Shown piece after piece: positions 34,936-47,510 of a DNA stretch of 64,000 bases. Below the pieces are notes generated by a model. That model was given only the letters and a program-made list of their open reading frames with translations, made no database searches and had not been told where the DNA came from. Origin of the DNA: Nemophila menziesii. Lineage: Eukaryota > Streptophyta > Magnoliopsida > Boraginales > Hydrophyllaceae. Made by a program: the position numbers and the translations under genes. Every line of letters begins with the position of its first letter. The stretch's first letter is position 1. The stretch is from the NCBI GenBank assembly GCA_029959085.1, contig JARWIR010000023.1, forward strand, positions 7,763,860 through 7,827,859, in the 5' to 3' direction.

Positions 34936-36690
34936 TGATGTCTCCTCTTTTTTGATATATTAATCTACTCACGAAACATCTTTTTGAGGGTTTATGGGAC
35001 CTAAGTGGGGGATTTTCCCTAATATTTGTCATATCTTACTTTTCTACATTATTTTGGACAATATTTAATCTATAGTGTTTTTGTGCGTTAATTGGGTGTT
35101 AAGTGTGATTTTAGGTACATGGTTGACGCAAGTGTCCAAGAAGATGAGGAAAAGACAATAATTGAAGTCCAAACCCAGCCAAGGCGCAAAATGAGCTCAA
35201 AGTCACTTTTAGAAAGTTAGAGCATTTACCGGAAAAGTGCATTGTCATATTGTTTGTCACCATAATTAATTGGTACTCTCTCCGTTTCTAGAAGGTTGTC
35301 ACATTTTCTTTTGCTCACAAACTAAGAAATCTCATTTATTATGCATGTGATTACTAAAATGCCCTCAATAAAGTGTCTTGATATCTTGAATATTTATTTG
35401 GAGCATAAATTATAATATTTAATTAGGGGTAAAAGTGGTTTAAAGAAAAAGATGTGTCTTGATTTTCTAAAATGACAAACTTTATGAAACAACTATTTAT
35501 AGTATAAGTGACAAACTTTTGGGAATAGAGGGTAATAAATATAAACCTGATTCCTTTTTATTTGGAATTAGCTTTGAGTCAGTGTTGCGTGATAGGTAAA
35601 AAATTCAATTCGGATTTGAGATGAGAATATTATGTCAGTTTTACCAGTGTGAGCATGGTAAGAAACGGTTTGGGCCAATTTTAAGCCAATTAAGTGAGCA
35701 CATTAGGTCTAAAATGTTTTTGGACCATGTATATACAATTATTTGAGCTCCTAAATTCAATACGCTTCATTTATTTATCAAATTTTATCATCTAGAGAGA
35801 GCTCAAGTGCCTGGAGAAGAGGCAAGAAGGATTTTGCACTCAAATTTCACCTTCTTACTCCATTCCACAACCCATCAATTTCGTATTCTAGGTTAATTCG
35901 AGTCCATTTTATCTTTCAAACATGATTCTATCTTTATTTCCACTATATTTTCATTTATTTAGTATGAGCTAAGTATTATATTCTTGAGACTTGCAATGGG
36001 TATGGACCCTAATTGATTTTTATCCATGTTTTGATGATTTGGGATAATTTATTTTATATTATTGAATTGAATTGAATTTTATTATTCCATTGTTTATCAT
36101 ATTTGTGCTTGTTACCTATTTATATCCTGATCAAATATAGGTAGTTTGAGACTTTTAGACTAACATCGGGGCGAAGGGTCGGGATTTTAGACATAATATA
36201 TAAATGCCCAGTGCCTCAAATCAGACGAATCTTGTATGCTATGTAGTCAATATGACCATGAACTTAAGCCTACCAAAATACCAAGAGATGAATAAGATAG
36301 AGAGCTAAGATCACCCGGGCGAGGTCTTAGATGATTTTGCATCCCAACTGATGTGAAACATTTGATTCGCCCTTATACCATAAACATGATAATTATTTAT
36401 TAGGAGGATTACTCACAAGGATCAATCATTACTTCTCATACTTTATAATCTTTTTAGCATTTTTAATTAATTTCGCTTTAGTTTAATCTATATTTATTTG
36501 CAACTTCGTCCTTTTAATAAAAACCCAAATAAAAAATCCTTATTATTTGTATCCTTTCATTTGCAACTTTATGTATTATTACATTGAAAACATACTATTT
36601 ACAGCGTTAGTGGTCCCTAAGTATTGATAGCTCCTAGGCTTATCATATGTTTACCTGACGACACCTCGTACACATGCAGAAAGTCCTAGT
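34936..36690 (+). repeat. E3 3' LTR
   Basis: Starts tgatgtctcctc directly after the polypurine tract. The LTR body includes gacgacacctcgtacac near 36657, matching the usual region close to the 3' end of these LTRs. The exact end is unclear because LINE A sequence follows at about 36700. A MITE is inserted at 35276-35532. Confidence 0.75.
35276..35532. mobile_element. Stowaway-like MITE inside E3 LTR
   Basis: Ends ctctctccgtttctagaagg and, read in reverse, cctctattcccaaaagtttg form terminal inverted repeats; flanking TA at 35274-35275 and 35533-35534. It is about 257 bp, noncoding, and a different family from the MITE at 1255. Confidence 0.85.
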
Positions 36691-36699
36691 TCCATTGAT

Positions 36700-38515
36700 A
36701 CCTTTCTATTATTTTTATATTACACCGGGAACCCAAACATATTTGAGTTTTCCAAAGGGGTTCTAGAAGAGTATCATGGAGAGAATGGGGGGAAATTAGT
36801 GGCATGGAAGATAAAAACTCTATCACTAGCTAGGCATGTCACATTGGCACAATTAGTCCTACTTATTAAATATAAAAGTGATGAAACTCTCGATCTACGT
36901 GTGTGCCGAGATTGATAAAATTGTTAGATATTTTATATGGGGGTCCTCGAATGAACAAAGGAAAATCCATTGGGTCTCTTAGGAACAAATATGTAAACCT
37001 AAGTCAGCGGGTGGGCTAGGGATACGAGGGGAAAAATTATAACATTGCACTACAGCTAAACTTAGATTGAAATTTTTTTAGGATCACAAATTCGCATGGG
37101 ACCAGGTGTTTAAGAAAAAATATTTCACGAATGGTCTTCTACGAAAAGAAATGAAGGATAATGATTCGAATGTGTGTAAATAGATTCTTACTGGAGTAAG
37201 TTTGTTAAAGGAAGTGGTTATTGAGATGGAAGGAGAAAACGGGGTTGATTACCGTTGGACACATGAAGCTTCGGGCCTTTTTTTGGTAATTTGCGTTCAA
37301 ATATATAGAAAATAGCATGGACCATACAAGCTTTAGGAGGGAGCAAATCTGGAAAATAAAATGCCCACAGAAGGTTAGATTTCTTTTATGCAGAATCACG
37401 AGAAATCATCTCCCTTCTGTAGAAAAATCTATACATGAGGGACGTTATTGGGGATAGAGAATGTATCATATGCGGAAATGTGAGCGAAGACGTGGTGCAC
37501 ATTTTCTTGGGTTGTACGGTGGCAAAAATAATATGGCAGGAGCTAGGTTTGCAGCAAGAACTGTCCAAGGGGAGGAACGATTCTAGTTAGTAGGGATATG
37601 CTATCATAAATAGAAACATGTGGAGTGCTAATGAGCAAAATGAATTTCCTAGCAATATACTGAACGTGCAACAAATTTTGGAAAGGTGGTCACATATGGA
37701 CAACTCCAGCACGAATCAGGTGTTTGCTCCAGGAGATAACATTTTACTTGATGCAACAGTAAAGTATTGGTTGGAAGCTAACTTATTGGCATTCTTAAAT
37801 ATGATAGCTTGAAGTGGTCAAAGATTTTTGAATCTATGGAACACCAAAAAAGTGGAATTATTTAGTGTTCCCAACCAAAACTGTAGAACCGAGGGATTAA
37901 GAAAGGATGCTTTGAGGATGGCAGGTGATTGTGTATTGGCATGGGGAAAGGAACGAGATGGTAGGGTTATCGTATCCGTGAAAAGTTCCTTGGTTAGATG
38001 GGTTAAAACCGATGGCCAGTATAGATTAAATATGGAAGAAAGTTACGATTCGAGGGAACGCAAAGCCGAGATATCAGGGATATTACGAGATACAGATGTT
38101 CGTTCCTAGAGAGATTCTCTGAAGTGTGTGTGAGACACCTTTATTCTCAGAAGCTTTGACGCTATATTATGGATTGAGATGGACGATTAACCGAGGCCTA
38201 AAAGATCTAATTATCGAGATGGACTCGAGAGAGATTCATGTGCTAGTGAAGAATGGTAGTAGTTCTAAGAGTTGGACTTTTCATGTTGGGCGAGGTTTCG
38301 CTAAAATCCTACAAGAACATTTAGTCTTTAAGGTGAATCACTTCTATTGGGAAGCAAACATGTGTGCGAACATACTGGAAAAGAAAGGAGTGGACTTGTT
38401 AGAGAGTCCTTGTGAGTATGATGACCCTCCAAAGTATTTTTTGAGCTTTTTAACATGTTATAGGAGCGGGTGTGAATTTCCTAGGTCCTTTTTAGACTCC
38501 TCACGAGGGAGTTAA
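36700..38515 (+). pseudogene. LINE A ORF2 C-terminal part, copy 2
   Basis: Pieces in order: RT thumb region (LARHVTLAQLVLLIKYKSDE near 36830, IWGSSNEQRKIHWVS near 36940), GGLGIRGEKL near 37010, and a zf-RVT finger with CIICGNVSEDVVHIFLGC (about 37468-37521). The RNase H domain (38126-38515) follows with EALTLYYGLRWTINRGLKDL, EMDSREI and FYWEANMCANILEKKG. The RNase H frame is almost intact; upstream frames are broken. From 37577 on it is collinear with the start of the window. Confidence 0.8.
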
Positions 38516-38547
38516 TTAGTGGCTAGCTAACGGCATTTCACGCCTCC

Positions 38548-38803
38548 GATGTATGCCCAAAAAAACTTATCATTGTGTATAGATAAGTGCTTAAATTTAA
38601 TTTCCTGTGTGATTTTTGCTAGGTGGTGTACGAGTACCATATTTTATTGTTTGGATGCTCGAGCTTTCAATACAATTCAAAACCATAACATGAAAAATAC
38701 ACAAGGGAATTATAGGTGTTATCAGTTACCCCTTAAATTTATCAAATACCTTTTGATTTGGACTTCCATGAATCTAGTCAACAAAGTAATAACTTCTATT
38801 TGA
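38548..38803. repeat. dispersed ~255-bp repeat, copy 2 of 3
   Basis: Matches 958-1215 nearly base for base and 46698-46960 more loosely. It follows the LINE A RNase H region as in copy 1. Confidence 0.65.
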
Positions 38804-38844
38804 ATATCAAAGAAAGTATCGCTCTATTATTTAGATCCATGTTT

Positions 38845-39071
38845 CTCCTCGGTCCATAATATTTGTCCAACTTTCTAAAAAAATGTGTCCAATATTATTT
38901 ATCCCTTTTTCTTTACCAAGACATATTTTTTTTCTACTTTTTCCAATATTATCCCTAATAAATATCCCATGTATATTAATTAAGGGTAATTTTGTAAATA
39001 AGAAGATTATAAAATGTTTTTTTAAACTTTATGCACCAAAAAGGTGGACGAATAGAAATGGACGGAGGGAG
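38845..39071. mobile_element. Stowaway-like MITE, copy 2
   Basis: The duplicate of the MITE at 1255-1504 with a shorter middle. The left flanking dinucleotide is TT instead of TA, by mutation; the right flank is TA at 39072-39073. Confidence 0.85.
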
Positions 39072-39073
39072 TA

Positions 39074-41395
39074 TATTAAGCCCTGAAATATTATAGGGGA
39101 CTTCAATATGTATAAATTCTCCTCTGAAAAATTAGGTGGTTTGGGACCTAATAAAACTAATATGAATTGATTAATAAAATGACTAGCTAGGCTGAATAAG
39201 ACATATTTGCATGCTAAAGGTGGTAGGTTCACATGGTCCAACAAAAGAAATTATTCTGAGCTAATCAAACAAGTTATTGATAGATTTTGTGTTAATATTG
39301 AATGAGATACTATTTTTCCTAACTCATGGGTGGCTATTATTCCTCTTGTGGGGTCAGGTCACTCAATACTTGTTTTGATTAAGATGCTAAGAAAATACCT
39401 ATATTAAAAAGATTCATTTTCAGTAAAACTTGGAACGCTAAGAAGAATGTATTCAGATAATCACACACCACTGTCTTGAAATAAGTTCCTTGAGGGGTAA
39501 AGGTATTAACAATTTTGGTAAGAAATTAAACTCTCTCACTGGTAATTTAACTATTTGGGCAAAAGAATTGGCTAAGGAAAACAAAGATGTTCTTAATTAG
39601 GATAAAAAGTATTTAAAATAGATGATTAACTCCAGTGATCCTATTGATTGGGATATCATAATTATATAGTGAAAAGGATAGGACAAAGATGGAAGAATGA
39701 AACTGAAATCTAGAATTAAATTGCTTACACTTGGTGATAAAAATACATCATACTTTCATTCTATAGATAAATATAGAAGATTGAGGAATAAAATCACTAG
39801 TACATTTTCTGAAAATGATATTTGGATTTATAAAAAAAAGGGATATTGAGAATGAGATTAAAAATTACTTTAACTGTTTTGTTTTTACTAAAGGCCCTAG
39901 AAGTTATACCCTAGTCATTGACTCTCTTTTGTATTATAACTCAAGCTTTAACCTATCTTATGGATGATAAAATTGACACATATATGATTAGAGGATTGAG
40001 GATTAATAAAAATTGTCCTACTTCAAGTCATATATTATTTGCGGATGATATTCTTTTCTTCATCAGGGATGAAACTGAGGATGTTGAACACTTTTATAAT
40101 TTGCTTAATGATTATAGTAATGCCTCAGGTCAATGTAGTAACCTTAATAAAAGTAGTATTGTTTGTTTTGTAAAATAGTCTAGTGGATAAAATACATCAT
40201 TTTCTTGATATTCTAAGGGTGAATAAACTCAAAAACTTAGGCAAATATTTAGGACTACCTGCTGATTTGGGTAGATCCAAGGTTATGTCAATAAATAGTT
40301 AAATGGAATACTATTTTTCTGTTAGAAGCTGAGAAATAGACTCTTATAAAGGAAGAGATTAATGTTATTCCCTCATATACTATGGATGATATCTTGATCC
40401 CTATTAGTATATGTCATAAAATTGATTCTCTTATAGCTAAATTTTGGGGGAATAAAAACAATAGAAAAAGGAATCATTGCATAAAATTGAGGGACATCAC
40501 CATTAATAAACACAATAAGGGTATGGTTTTTGAAAGTATAAAACTAACACATATAACACTACTTGATAGAAATGTTTGGAAGATCTTTAATAAACCAAAA
40601 TCTGTTTTGGCTAGGACACTGAAAGGAATATATTTTAAAAATTCTAGCTTCCTTGAAGCCAATCTAGGCTACAATCCCTCTTGGGGTTGGAGAAGTCTAC
40701 TTGAGGGAAGAAATAATTTTAAAAAAGATTTAATTTGGAAGGCGGGAATTAGAAACTCTATAAATATATGGCATAATAGATGGATTCCAGGTATAAAATC
40801 TCTTACTAATACTAGGAATTGTCCTTCTTTTACATACGTATCAGAACTATTTTATTAAGGTCCTTACATTTGGGTTAATAATTTGCTCACAAAGTGGTTT
40901 GAAATAGAGATTACAGAGAAAAAAATAAAAATAATGACCCTATTTCTATAAGTGTTGATAATGCTTCTTAGCTTCCTGTATAGATGGAGAGGTTAATTCT
41001 AAAGCTATATATAGATATTTGAAGTAAAAAGAGATGGAAAAAGAAAAAAAAATGAATAGGTGAGGTTACATAGTGGCTCCTATGCCACCCCAAACTCAGT
41101 TTGGAAGGAGGTTTGGAGCCTTAAAGGTACCTCCTAAAATTAGAATTTTTGTTTGGAAACTGTGTAAAAGAAAACTTCCTACTGAGGAGCTAAAATTTAA
41201 AAGAAAATGCACCACTTCTTACCTGTGTAATGTTTGTAGGATAGAAGTTAAATCTATTGAACACCTCTTGTTTAATTGTTCATGGACTAGAGTATTATGG
41301 CTCATCTGTCCAGTACAAATGTTGTTTAATTCAATTTGGACTTCTAGATTTGAGTCATGGTTTACTAAGTTTACTAAGTTAAAGAGTATATATAT
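39074..41395 (+). pseudogene. LINE B ORF2 fragment, copy 2
   Basis: Collinear with 1507-4375. It keeps an endonuclease segment lost from copy 1 (about 39285-39455, with IPLVGSGHSILVLIK). It lacks about 690 bp of the RT fingers/palm, the joint lying at ctctcttttgtattat near 39924. FADDILFF (about 40038-40062), the thumb and the zf-RVT finger (CNVCRIEVKSIEHLLFNC, about 41228-41281) remain. It is a dead copy. Confidence 0.8.
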
Positions 41396-42240
41396 TAAGC
41401 CGAGCAACTATCCCAGGGAAGATGAAAAAGCCAGATTTTTTCGATGTTCGGCCAATATCTCCTTCCATTGAAATTCCTAGAGAGATTAACTGTAAAGATG
41501 AAAGGCTATAGCAATGGAAATGAAATATTCATGATCACATGGAACTCTGGTGCTGATTTTCAAGAGGCATCAATGGAGCAGTTTAAGAATTCTCCAGATT
41601 CTCGAGTTTTCTTTGGATAGATCAAAGCTTGTGGTGAAGGGATATCACTCGTGGGAGCATCTCTTATCATCGTATTGGATGTTCATTCCGGCCAGGTCAG
41701 GTCCGCAAGGTTTATGTGTATTGGTTGGTTACCTCTGAATCACCAGAGGAGGAAGATCACGAAACAAGCTTTAGAAAGGAATCAATTGCTAAATTGTGGT
41801 TCGAATGGAATGGAATGAATATTCAGGCAATCAAGAATTTGTGATAAAATCTGTGCATGTGGACAATTGTGGTGACAAGTTTCTAGAAACTTATCGCTTA
41901 AAGGAAGATGTTGCTGCTTTATACATAAGGTTTGGAAAATTTAACTTCTCTCGATTAAAATTATATTCTTTTTGAATTTGGTTTAATTAATTTTTCCTTT
42001 TCTTATTTCTAGGTAAACGGTACTTATTAAAGATGGAAGCTATTAAGTTATTGTTACATTGGAGGAGTTTAGCAGCAGTCTGTAAAGTGGATACATAGAG
42101 GCCATGGGAGTACTTTTCCCTGCAAAGCATTAAGCCGAATATTTTCTTACTTTTTAGTTTATTGTATTAATGTGCAATTTAATTACTATAGATAATTTGT
42201 TTGTATTTTCATATTAAAGGCTGTGGTTTTTTTATTTTTA
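41396..42240 (+). pseudogene. CLASSY1/2-like C-terminal fragment with 3' end, copy 2
   Basis: Same CLASSY-like motifs as copy 1: YLLPLKFLERLTVKMKGYS near 41454-41510, [13 protein letters not shown] near 41625-41663, and the same loss after VLDVHS. It ends IRFGKFNFSRLKLYSF with a stop near 41973. It then continues into sequence resembling a gene 3' end, including ttcttatttctag near 42001-42013 like a splice acceptor. Copy 1 lacks this tail. An in-frame TAG near 41618 and frameshifts rule out function. The longer tail suggests this copy is closer to the original junction. Confidence 0.68.
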
Positions 42241-42936
42241 TTTTAAAAGTCACATTATATACGTGGGCCGTGTTTCTCTCTGTAAGTCTATTAAGATCTA
42301 TTTTTCTATTTTTTTGTTTTTGTTTTTGATTTCTTTGTATTCTTTATTACGCTGAGCAGCTCATTCACGATGTGTTTACTAGTTCTTTATATAAATTGAG
42401 CATTATTAGTATGAAAGATTTGATATTTACATATAAAAACATATCATTAGGTTAATTATGTATTGCCTATAATGTAAGTATTTATTATTCACATATGTAA
42501 AAAATATTTAATATAATTATAATAACAACATAACAATATTATATCCTTACTCTTTATCCCCATCTTCACCCAGGCTAACACGACTTTACTTATTCAAGGG
42601 GGAGTGGAGCCTCGAAAAGCAATGTTGAGTGGAAGATCCTTGGCCCCTCTTCATTCTCTACAGGGTTCTAAATCTTTCTTGAACATAGGTGACAACGAGC
42701 GAGGCAGAGATGGAAGAGATCAAACATGGGAATAAGAAGCAAGATTGCCTTTCTTTTTGATCATTTTGATAGAGGGGGATGAATAAAGTGGACAAAAAAA
42801 ACTCGCATTTATTTACAGTGGAAAAGAATCATATTGAAAGCGCTCCTAACCCAACCCATTCATTCGTAGAGTTTTGTATTGTAAGTGATTAGTACCTTCC
42901 CGGAGCGAGCCTCCCATAGAGGCAAGTGAAGTTGGT

Positions 42937-42970
42937 GAGCCGTATGATGGGTAACTATCTCTTGCGGTTT
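42937..42970 (+). ncRNA. group II intron domain V (mitochondrial origin)
   Basis: A 34-nt segment starting GAGCCGTATG with upper stem GATGG-GTAA-CTATC (all five pairs possible, one G-T) and lower strands AGCCG/CGGTT. This is the size, AGC-type start and GNRA loop of domain V, the catalytic core of group II introns. The following exon matches nad2, so it is probably nad2 intron 4. It cannot splice usefully in the nucleus. Confidence 0.75.
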
Positions 42971-43021
42971 GGAGAGGACTCAGTTGTTACTGTTAGTTAG
43001 TACCCATTTGGTTTCAAGGGG

Positions 43022-43225
43022 GACCCTTTCACTCTATTTTATTATATACTCTTAGCGAAAAGATTATTTTTTGATACACCTAGGACATGTATTTTATATA
43101 AACCGATGGATCATGACAAGTCGTTACTACCAGCAATGACTTCCTCTTACATTACTTCATTCTTTCCATATCCTTCTCCTTTGTTCTAAGTTACTTTCCA
43201 AATGGCACTCACTTCATATCATTAA
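43022..43225 (+). pseudogene. nad2: nad2 terminal exon fragment
   Basis: The frame reads KRLFFDTPRTCILYKPMDHD and then SLLPAMTSSYITSFFPYP, a premature TAA at 43187, then VTFQMALTSYH and a stop. This is the C-terminus of plant mitochondrial NADH dehydrogenase subunit 2, a proton-pumping membrane subunit of complex I, by remembered family sequence. It directly follows a group II intron end, as expected for the last nad2 exon. Confidence 0.72.
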
Positions 43226-43479
43226 GTTCAATCATTGGTCTGACTTGACGGAAAGTTGGCTAATGAACTCTTTTTCCTCCTATAGTCTTGATCTCCCATG
43301 AAAGAAACAAGCAAGAAGATTAAAGCGTTAGTACACTTCAGCAAGAAAAGAAGGACAATATAGGAACGACTTCTAAGATAGACTAACAATAACAAGAATA
43401 ACCTTGGACTAGACCTATTCTGATTCTTAATTATATGTCGCTACGCTGTTCCCAAGGACAAGCAAAATCAAAATAGCGA

Positions 43480-43866
43480 AATACTTGGGTCATCTCAATG
43501 GTTTCAGAAACCACAACAATTATTACAAGCTTAGCTATCACTATACTTGTAGTAGGAGATACCATAGTAAAATGTCTTTGGGGTGGTTTCTCCATGGACA
43601 ATGTCACCTTAAATAGTTTTTTTAGTCTTCATCATTTACTCCCCTTTATTTTAGTAGGTGCCAGTCTTTTTCATCTGGCCGCATTACATCAATATGAATC
43701 AAATATCCATTGGTTGTATATTCAGAGATGGATGAAATAGCTTCTTACAATTCTTTTTATGTAAATGATCTAGTAAGTTTGGTAGATTTTGCTATCTTTT
43801 TTTCCATTTTTTTTTGTGTTCCTAATGTTATGGGAGATCTCGACAATTATATACCTGCTAAACCGA
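43480..43866 (+). pseudogene. cob: cob (apocytochrome b) fragment
   Basis: The frame shows [40 protein letters not shown] and AALHQYESN, then a frameshift near 43705. SEMDEIASY and FAIFFSI...PNVMGDLDNYIPAKP follow. This is the central part of mitochondrial cytochrome b of complex III, including helix D histidine motifs (SLHHLLPF and LFHLAALHQ). Both ends are missing. Confidence 0.88.
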
Positions 43867-44084
43867 TATGGAATATAACTAATTATAAGGGATAATTTCA
43901 ATTAATTACAATTATTTCAAATTCTATTCACAGAAAAAGGAAGGAGGGTCATACTTTAAAAGATTAATTTTCAATTAAACTCTCTGACATATTTACCTTC
44001 ACATTTATCCTTGATGACATTTTTTTATTATATAATAATCAATATAATATTTATTTATTTATTTTAATTATATTTTAAAGTCCG

Positions 44085-44275
44085 ACCACCTCTACCGTCC
44101 ACTACCTCCACCACCATCTCTCGCATTTCACCACCGACTACTACCACCGCCTAATACATTCTCCATCAATGACCAGCACAACCATTAACCATAACCCCAC
44201 CACACAACCACTACCTCATTCATACACAACCCCCACCCTCATCACCACCACCATCTCATGCATCCACCACCACCA
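44085..44275. repeat. CCA/CAC-rich low-complexity tract
   Basis: Pyrimidine-A rich sequence with many ccaccacc runs (for example near 44108 and 44265). It has a very strong strand bias in C over G. No coding role is supported. Confidence 0.8.
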
Positions 44276-44299
44276 CCGATATTTTTGTAAAGTTGACCT

Positions 44300-46660
44300 C
44301 AAAATATGGGTAACCCGATAATCATTGACGAAACTGGCGAACTTCGTAAGAGATCGATCCTCTTCTAAAAAGTTGAGCAGAATTTCCACAAGCAAAAGTG
44401 AAAAATATGGATACACGACGAAAATTTATAGATGCACTAAAATATTTCACGACCATGTCAGAGAAATAATCGGTGAAAGTTCATTTCATTTATCGAAAAT
44501 CCCAAAGACACACATATCACTTCAAGAAATCAAGTACATGCGACCTTGTTTGACTACTTGGCATCTTTATCCGGTCAAGGAAAAAACACTTTACATGTAT
44601 AAGAAGATATTTGCGAATGTGGTGACTTTTAGGTCGATAATTTTGCTCCGAGATAACCGATAAAGAGATCAAAGATACAATATTTGGTATTAAAACCTAT
44701 AAGTCCCCGTCACCCGACAATTATTTATCCAAATTCTTCATCAAGTCTTGGAATGTAGCAGGTGAAGAGTTAACCATATAAATAAGTAATTTTTTCATAT
44801 AAGGATTTCTCTTAAAGAAACTTAAAAACACTATCATCATGTTTGTCCCAAAATCGTAAAATGAAACTACCATCGATAAGCATAGACCCATTTCATGTTG
44901 CAATGTGATATCAAGGCAATTACCATAATTCTTTATGAAAGGATGCAACCGTGTCTTGATGATATTGTAAATTAGGCTCAATCGATATCTGTCCCGGGTA
45001 GGCTCAGGTCCGCCAATGGAAGGATGCAACCGCATCTTGATATACATTATTCGGAGTATCTTTCTCTGTTTATTGTGAAAACTATGTCTAAAGCTTCGTT
45101 CAAATTCCACCCAAATGCGAAGGATTAAATATTACACACTTGGAATTTGTGGATGATCCCATGTTATTCTCTCAGAGTGACTCGATCTCAGTTGACATAC
45201 TTATGGGATGCTTAAAGTTTTAAAAAGAAGTTTGGCTCTCCGACTCAACATGGCTAAGTCAAACGTCTATATTATGAGGATCAAATAGAGGGAGCTTGAT
45301 ATGATTAAAAAACTTACATACCATTAAGAGGGTAGTATGGCTTTTAGATACCTTGGTATCTCCTCATGTTTAAAAGGGCAATGAATGGCAGTTACGGCCC
45401 CTTGACGAGAAAACATATTGAATGTGTTGAGAGTCATGGTAAACTCCTTCCGGTCTTTTATGTTTGAAGATTGGAGTTATTTCGATTGGTCTTACAAGTG
45501 GTTTGTTGTTTTCGGCTTTTGATTTTTATGGTTTCGATTAGGGGATCAAGAGCATTACTCGCATTTGTCGCATTTTATTTAGATCACATCACCAAATAAG
45601 GTTAAATGGAAAGAGATTTGCATGTAAAAACAAAGGAGGACTTGGTCTTAAAAGTTTGGGCCTTCGAAAATGATGGTTTACTCTCAAAACTTCTATGGCA
45701 GATTAACGAGAATAAGGTACCGCTTTGGACAAAATGGATCCATATAGAGTACTTGCATAATTGAAATGTGTGGGATTCGGTAGTTCAAGAGAACGATTCA
45801 ACACTCTTAAAAAGACTACATCACATCAATAACATATACTTAATGCCTATGGACTTGACTATGCGTGTGTGATGTTTGAAGATCTTTTAGTCACAACACC
45901 GTCATCGGGTACGCGGTCTTGACTACAAGCGGTCACCGGGTTTGTATACAAAACCAACCAAAGAGGGCATATGAGTTCTTCCACCTCAAAGATTCCGTTA
46001 GACCTTGGACAAACTATTTTGGGGTGCGTGTAACACCCAAAACATTCAATCATTGTTTGGCTCACCCTACATGGCAAAATCAACATCAAAGACCGAATAA
46101 CATAAATAGAACTCGACCAAAAATGTGTGTTATTGAACGAAAAAAATGCTTGTTTTTTAGTGAAAGATCACCGTCAAGACATGGACCACTATAAGGAATT
46201 AAGCGGGCATTAGGGAAAGTTATGTCCACTATTCAAAACGCCCTTATGTGGTTTTAGAAAGAGGAGACTCAACTGGCTTGGAAAACAAAGGCATAGAAGA
46301 TCACTTTAACATCGACCGTAGACTTATTTGGTTAGCCTAAAACAAGATTACCTTTGAAGGCATTTCCACCCAATCCCACACAAAATAACATCGTGAAACG
46401 TTAAAATTGTCGTTTTTCGTACTTTTTTTTTCATTTGCATTCTCGTCGCGCCTCCTTGGGAGATAGTGGATTTTTTTTTACATCCACCTAAATTCATTGT
46501 ATATGTTTATGTGTAGAAAAATAGTTTTACCTTTTAGCTAGCTTGTTGTTAGCTTCTAGTTAAAGTGATTTTTCACTAGAGCTATTTTGTAATACTTGTA
46601 AAGTGTACGTTCATTTTCATCGTATTAATAGATTTATTTACTCGATAAAAAATAGGAGAT
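44300..46660 (+). pseudogene. LINE C ORF2 remnant with 3' end
   Basis: A third LINE, distinct from A and B. Seen: TDKEIKDTIFGIKTYKSPSP near 44660, KHRPISCCNVI near 44880, EFVDDPMLFSQSDSISVDIL near 45140 (the usual ADD reads VDD), SMAFRYLGIS near 45335, GLGLKSLG near 45640, and a finger region with KHSIIVWLTLHGKI near 46048. It ends in AT-rich sequence with cgataaaaaa near 46643-46652, similar to a LINE tail. It is multiply frameshifted. The first ~300 bp before the RT region are poorly assigned. Confidence 0.75.
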
Positions 46661-46697
46661 TGTGCAAAATCACTTACTAGAAAAAATAGTGTGGGAT

Positions 46698-46960
46698 AAT
46701 GACGCCTTAAACTTATCACTGTGTACATATTGTCTAAATATATATACTACCCGCGTGATTTATGCTAGGTGAAGTACATGTGCAAGGTTGTATGGTTCAG
46801 ATGCTCGTGAATTCAATAAAATTCAAAACCATGACATTAAAAATATACAAGGGAATTATAGATGTTAAATACCCCTTAAGTTTATCAAATACATTTTGAT
46901 TTTGACTTTCGTGAATCTGGTCAACAAAGTAATAACTTTGATATATAAATCAACGTCTTT
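46698..46960. repeat. dispersed ~260-bp repeat, copy 3 of 3
   Basis: Diverged match to 958-1215: shared words include attcaaaaccatgacat, aaatatacaagggaattata and tggtcaacaaagtaataac. It again lies a short way downstream of a LINE 3' end. Confidence 0.6.
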
Positions 46961-47039
46961 TGAATTTCGAATCAAGATAAACTTTTTTTCCAAAGCATAA
47001 TATATAGATAAATAAAAGTTCTAAAATATTACAAAGGTC

Positions 47040-47510
47040 AGCCTACCCCTAAAGGCTCGTGATCACATCTTAAAATCATAGCTAACTGGGAAGGGATACA
47101 TGTATCTGAATTGCCAAACAATGTGCTAAGAAACTCCTGTTTGGCAACCCAGTGGGCTACCTCGTTTCTACTCCTATAAAATAAGAGTAGAAGAAAGGGT
47201 TGATAACTCAGCAAAAAAATAATTATTACAAACAATATTTTAAATTGAATGACTCGGAATGTATTGACTAGAAGAATGTGGCTTTATAATCTTCTCCGCT
47301 TTATTCTCGATGATAACATTTCCAAAAGGAATCTCTGATGCTATTTTCGTAACTCAAAAAATCCCCAGGGCTTCTGCTTCCGAACCTAAATCTCCTTTAA
47401 TTTTTTAACCTTTTCTTGATATAAATTCACCATTAGAATTTCTTATCGAACACGCAATAACTGCTCCTTTATCCGAAAAAGATGCATTAGAAAATGTATT
47501 TTACATTTGT
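47040..47510 (-). pseudogene. LINE-type RNase H remnant
   Basis: On the minus strand NASFSDKGAVIACSIRNSNGEF (starting near 47495), then GSEAEALGIF and VIIENKAEK, and after an interruption RSRNEVAHWVAKQ near 47170 and IPSQLAMILRCDHEPLGVG with a stop at 47038-47040. This order (catalytic strand, E-A-E-A-L helix, H-W-V-A end) is the RVT_3 RNase H fold of plant LINEs and related domesticated proteins. It has stops and a short insertion. Confidence 0.6.

Larger units (their letters stand above)
19390..36690 (+). mobile_element. decayed Athila-type element E3, 3' part (interrupted by E4)
   Basis: A plus-strand element starting in the protease/RT linker and running through pol, the palindrome cluster, the GGGA hairpin, a purine tract and a 3' LTR. 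E4 sits inside it at 24174-34066. The E3 text is continuous across that site: ttgaccatatgac on the left and atgaccaactctcgaatc on the right, matching the equivalent region of E1. Its LTR, gag and protease 5' half are not present in this window; the sequence left of E2 does not continue it. It is the only element here with RT, RNase H and integrase, and all are broken. Confidence 0.8.
42590..43866 (+). other. nuclear insertion of mitochondrial DNA (NUMT)
   Basis: About 1.3 kb with the features of plant mitochondrial DNA: a group II intron 3' end with domain V, the last exon of nad2, a spacer, and the middle of cob. Base composition is less AT-rich than the flanks. Stops and frameshifts show it no longer functions. 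The edges are approximate; similarity to cob stops abruptly near 43866. Confidence 0.8.

Noticed and set aside
43498..43895. Plastid cytochrome b6 (petB) as the source of the cytochrome fragment
   Set aside because: [14 protein letters not shown] and DNYIPAKP fit mitochondrial cob, not petB, and a nad2 exon lies next to it.
45859..46194. Short ORFs on both strands around 46 kb
   Set aside because: Explained as the decayed finger region of LINE C.
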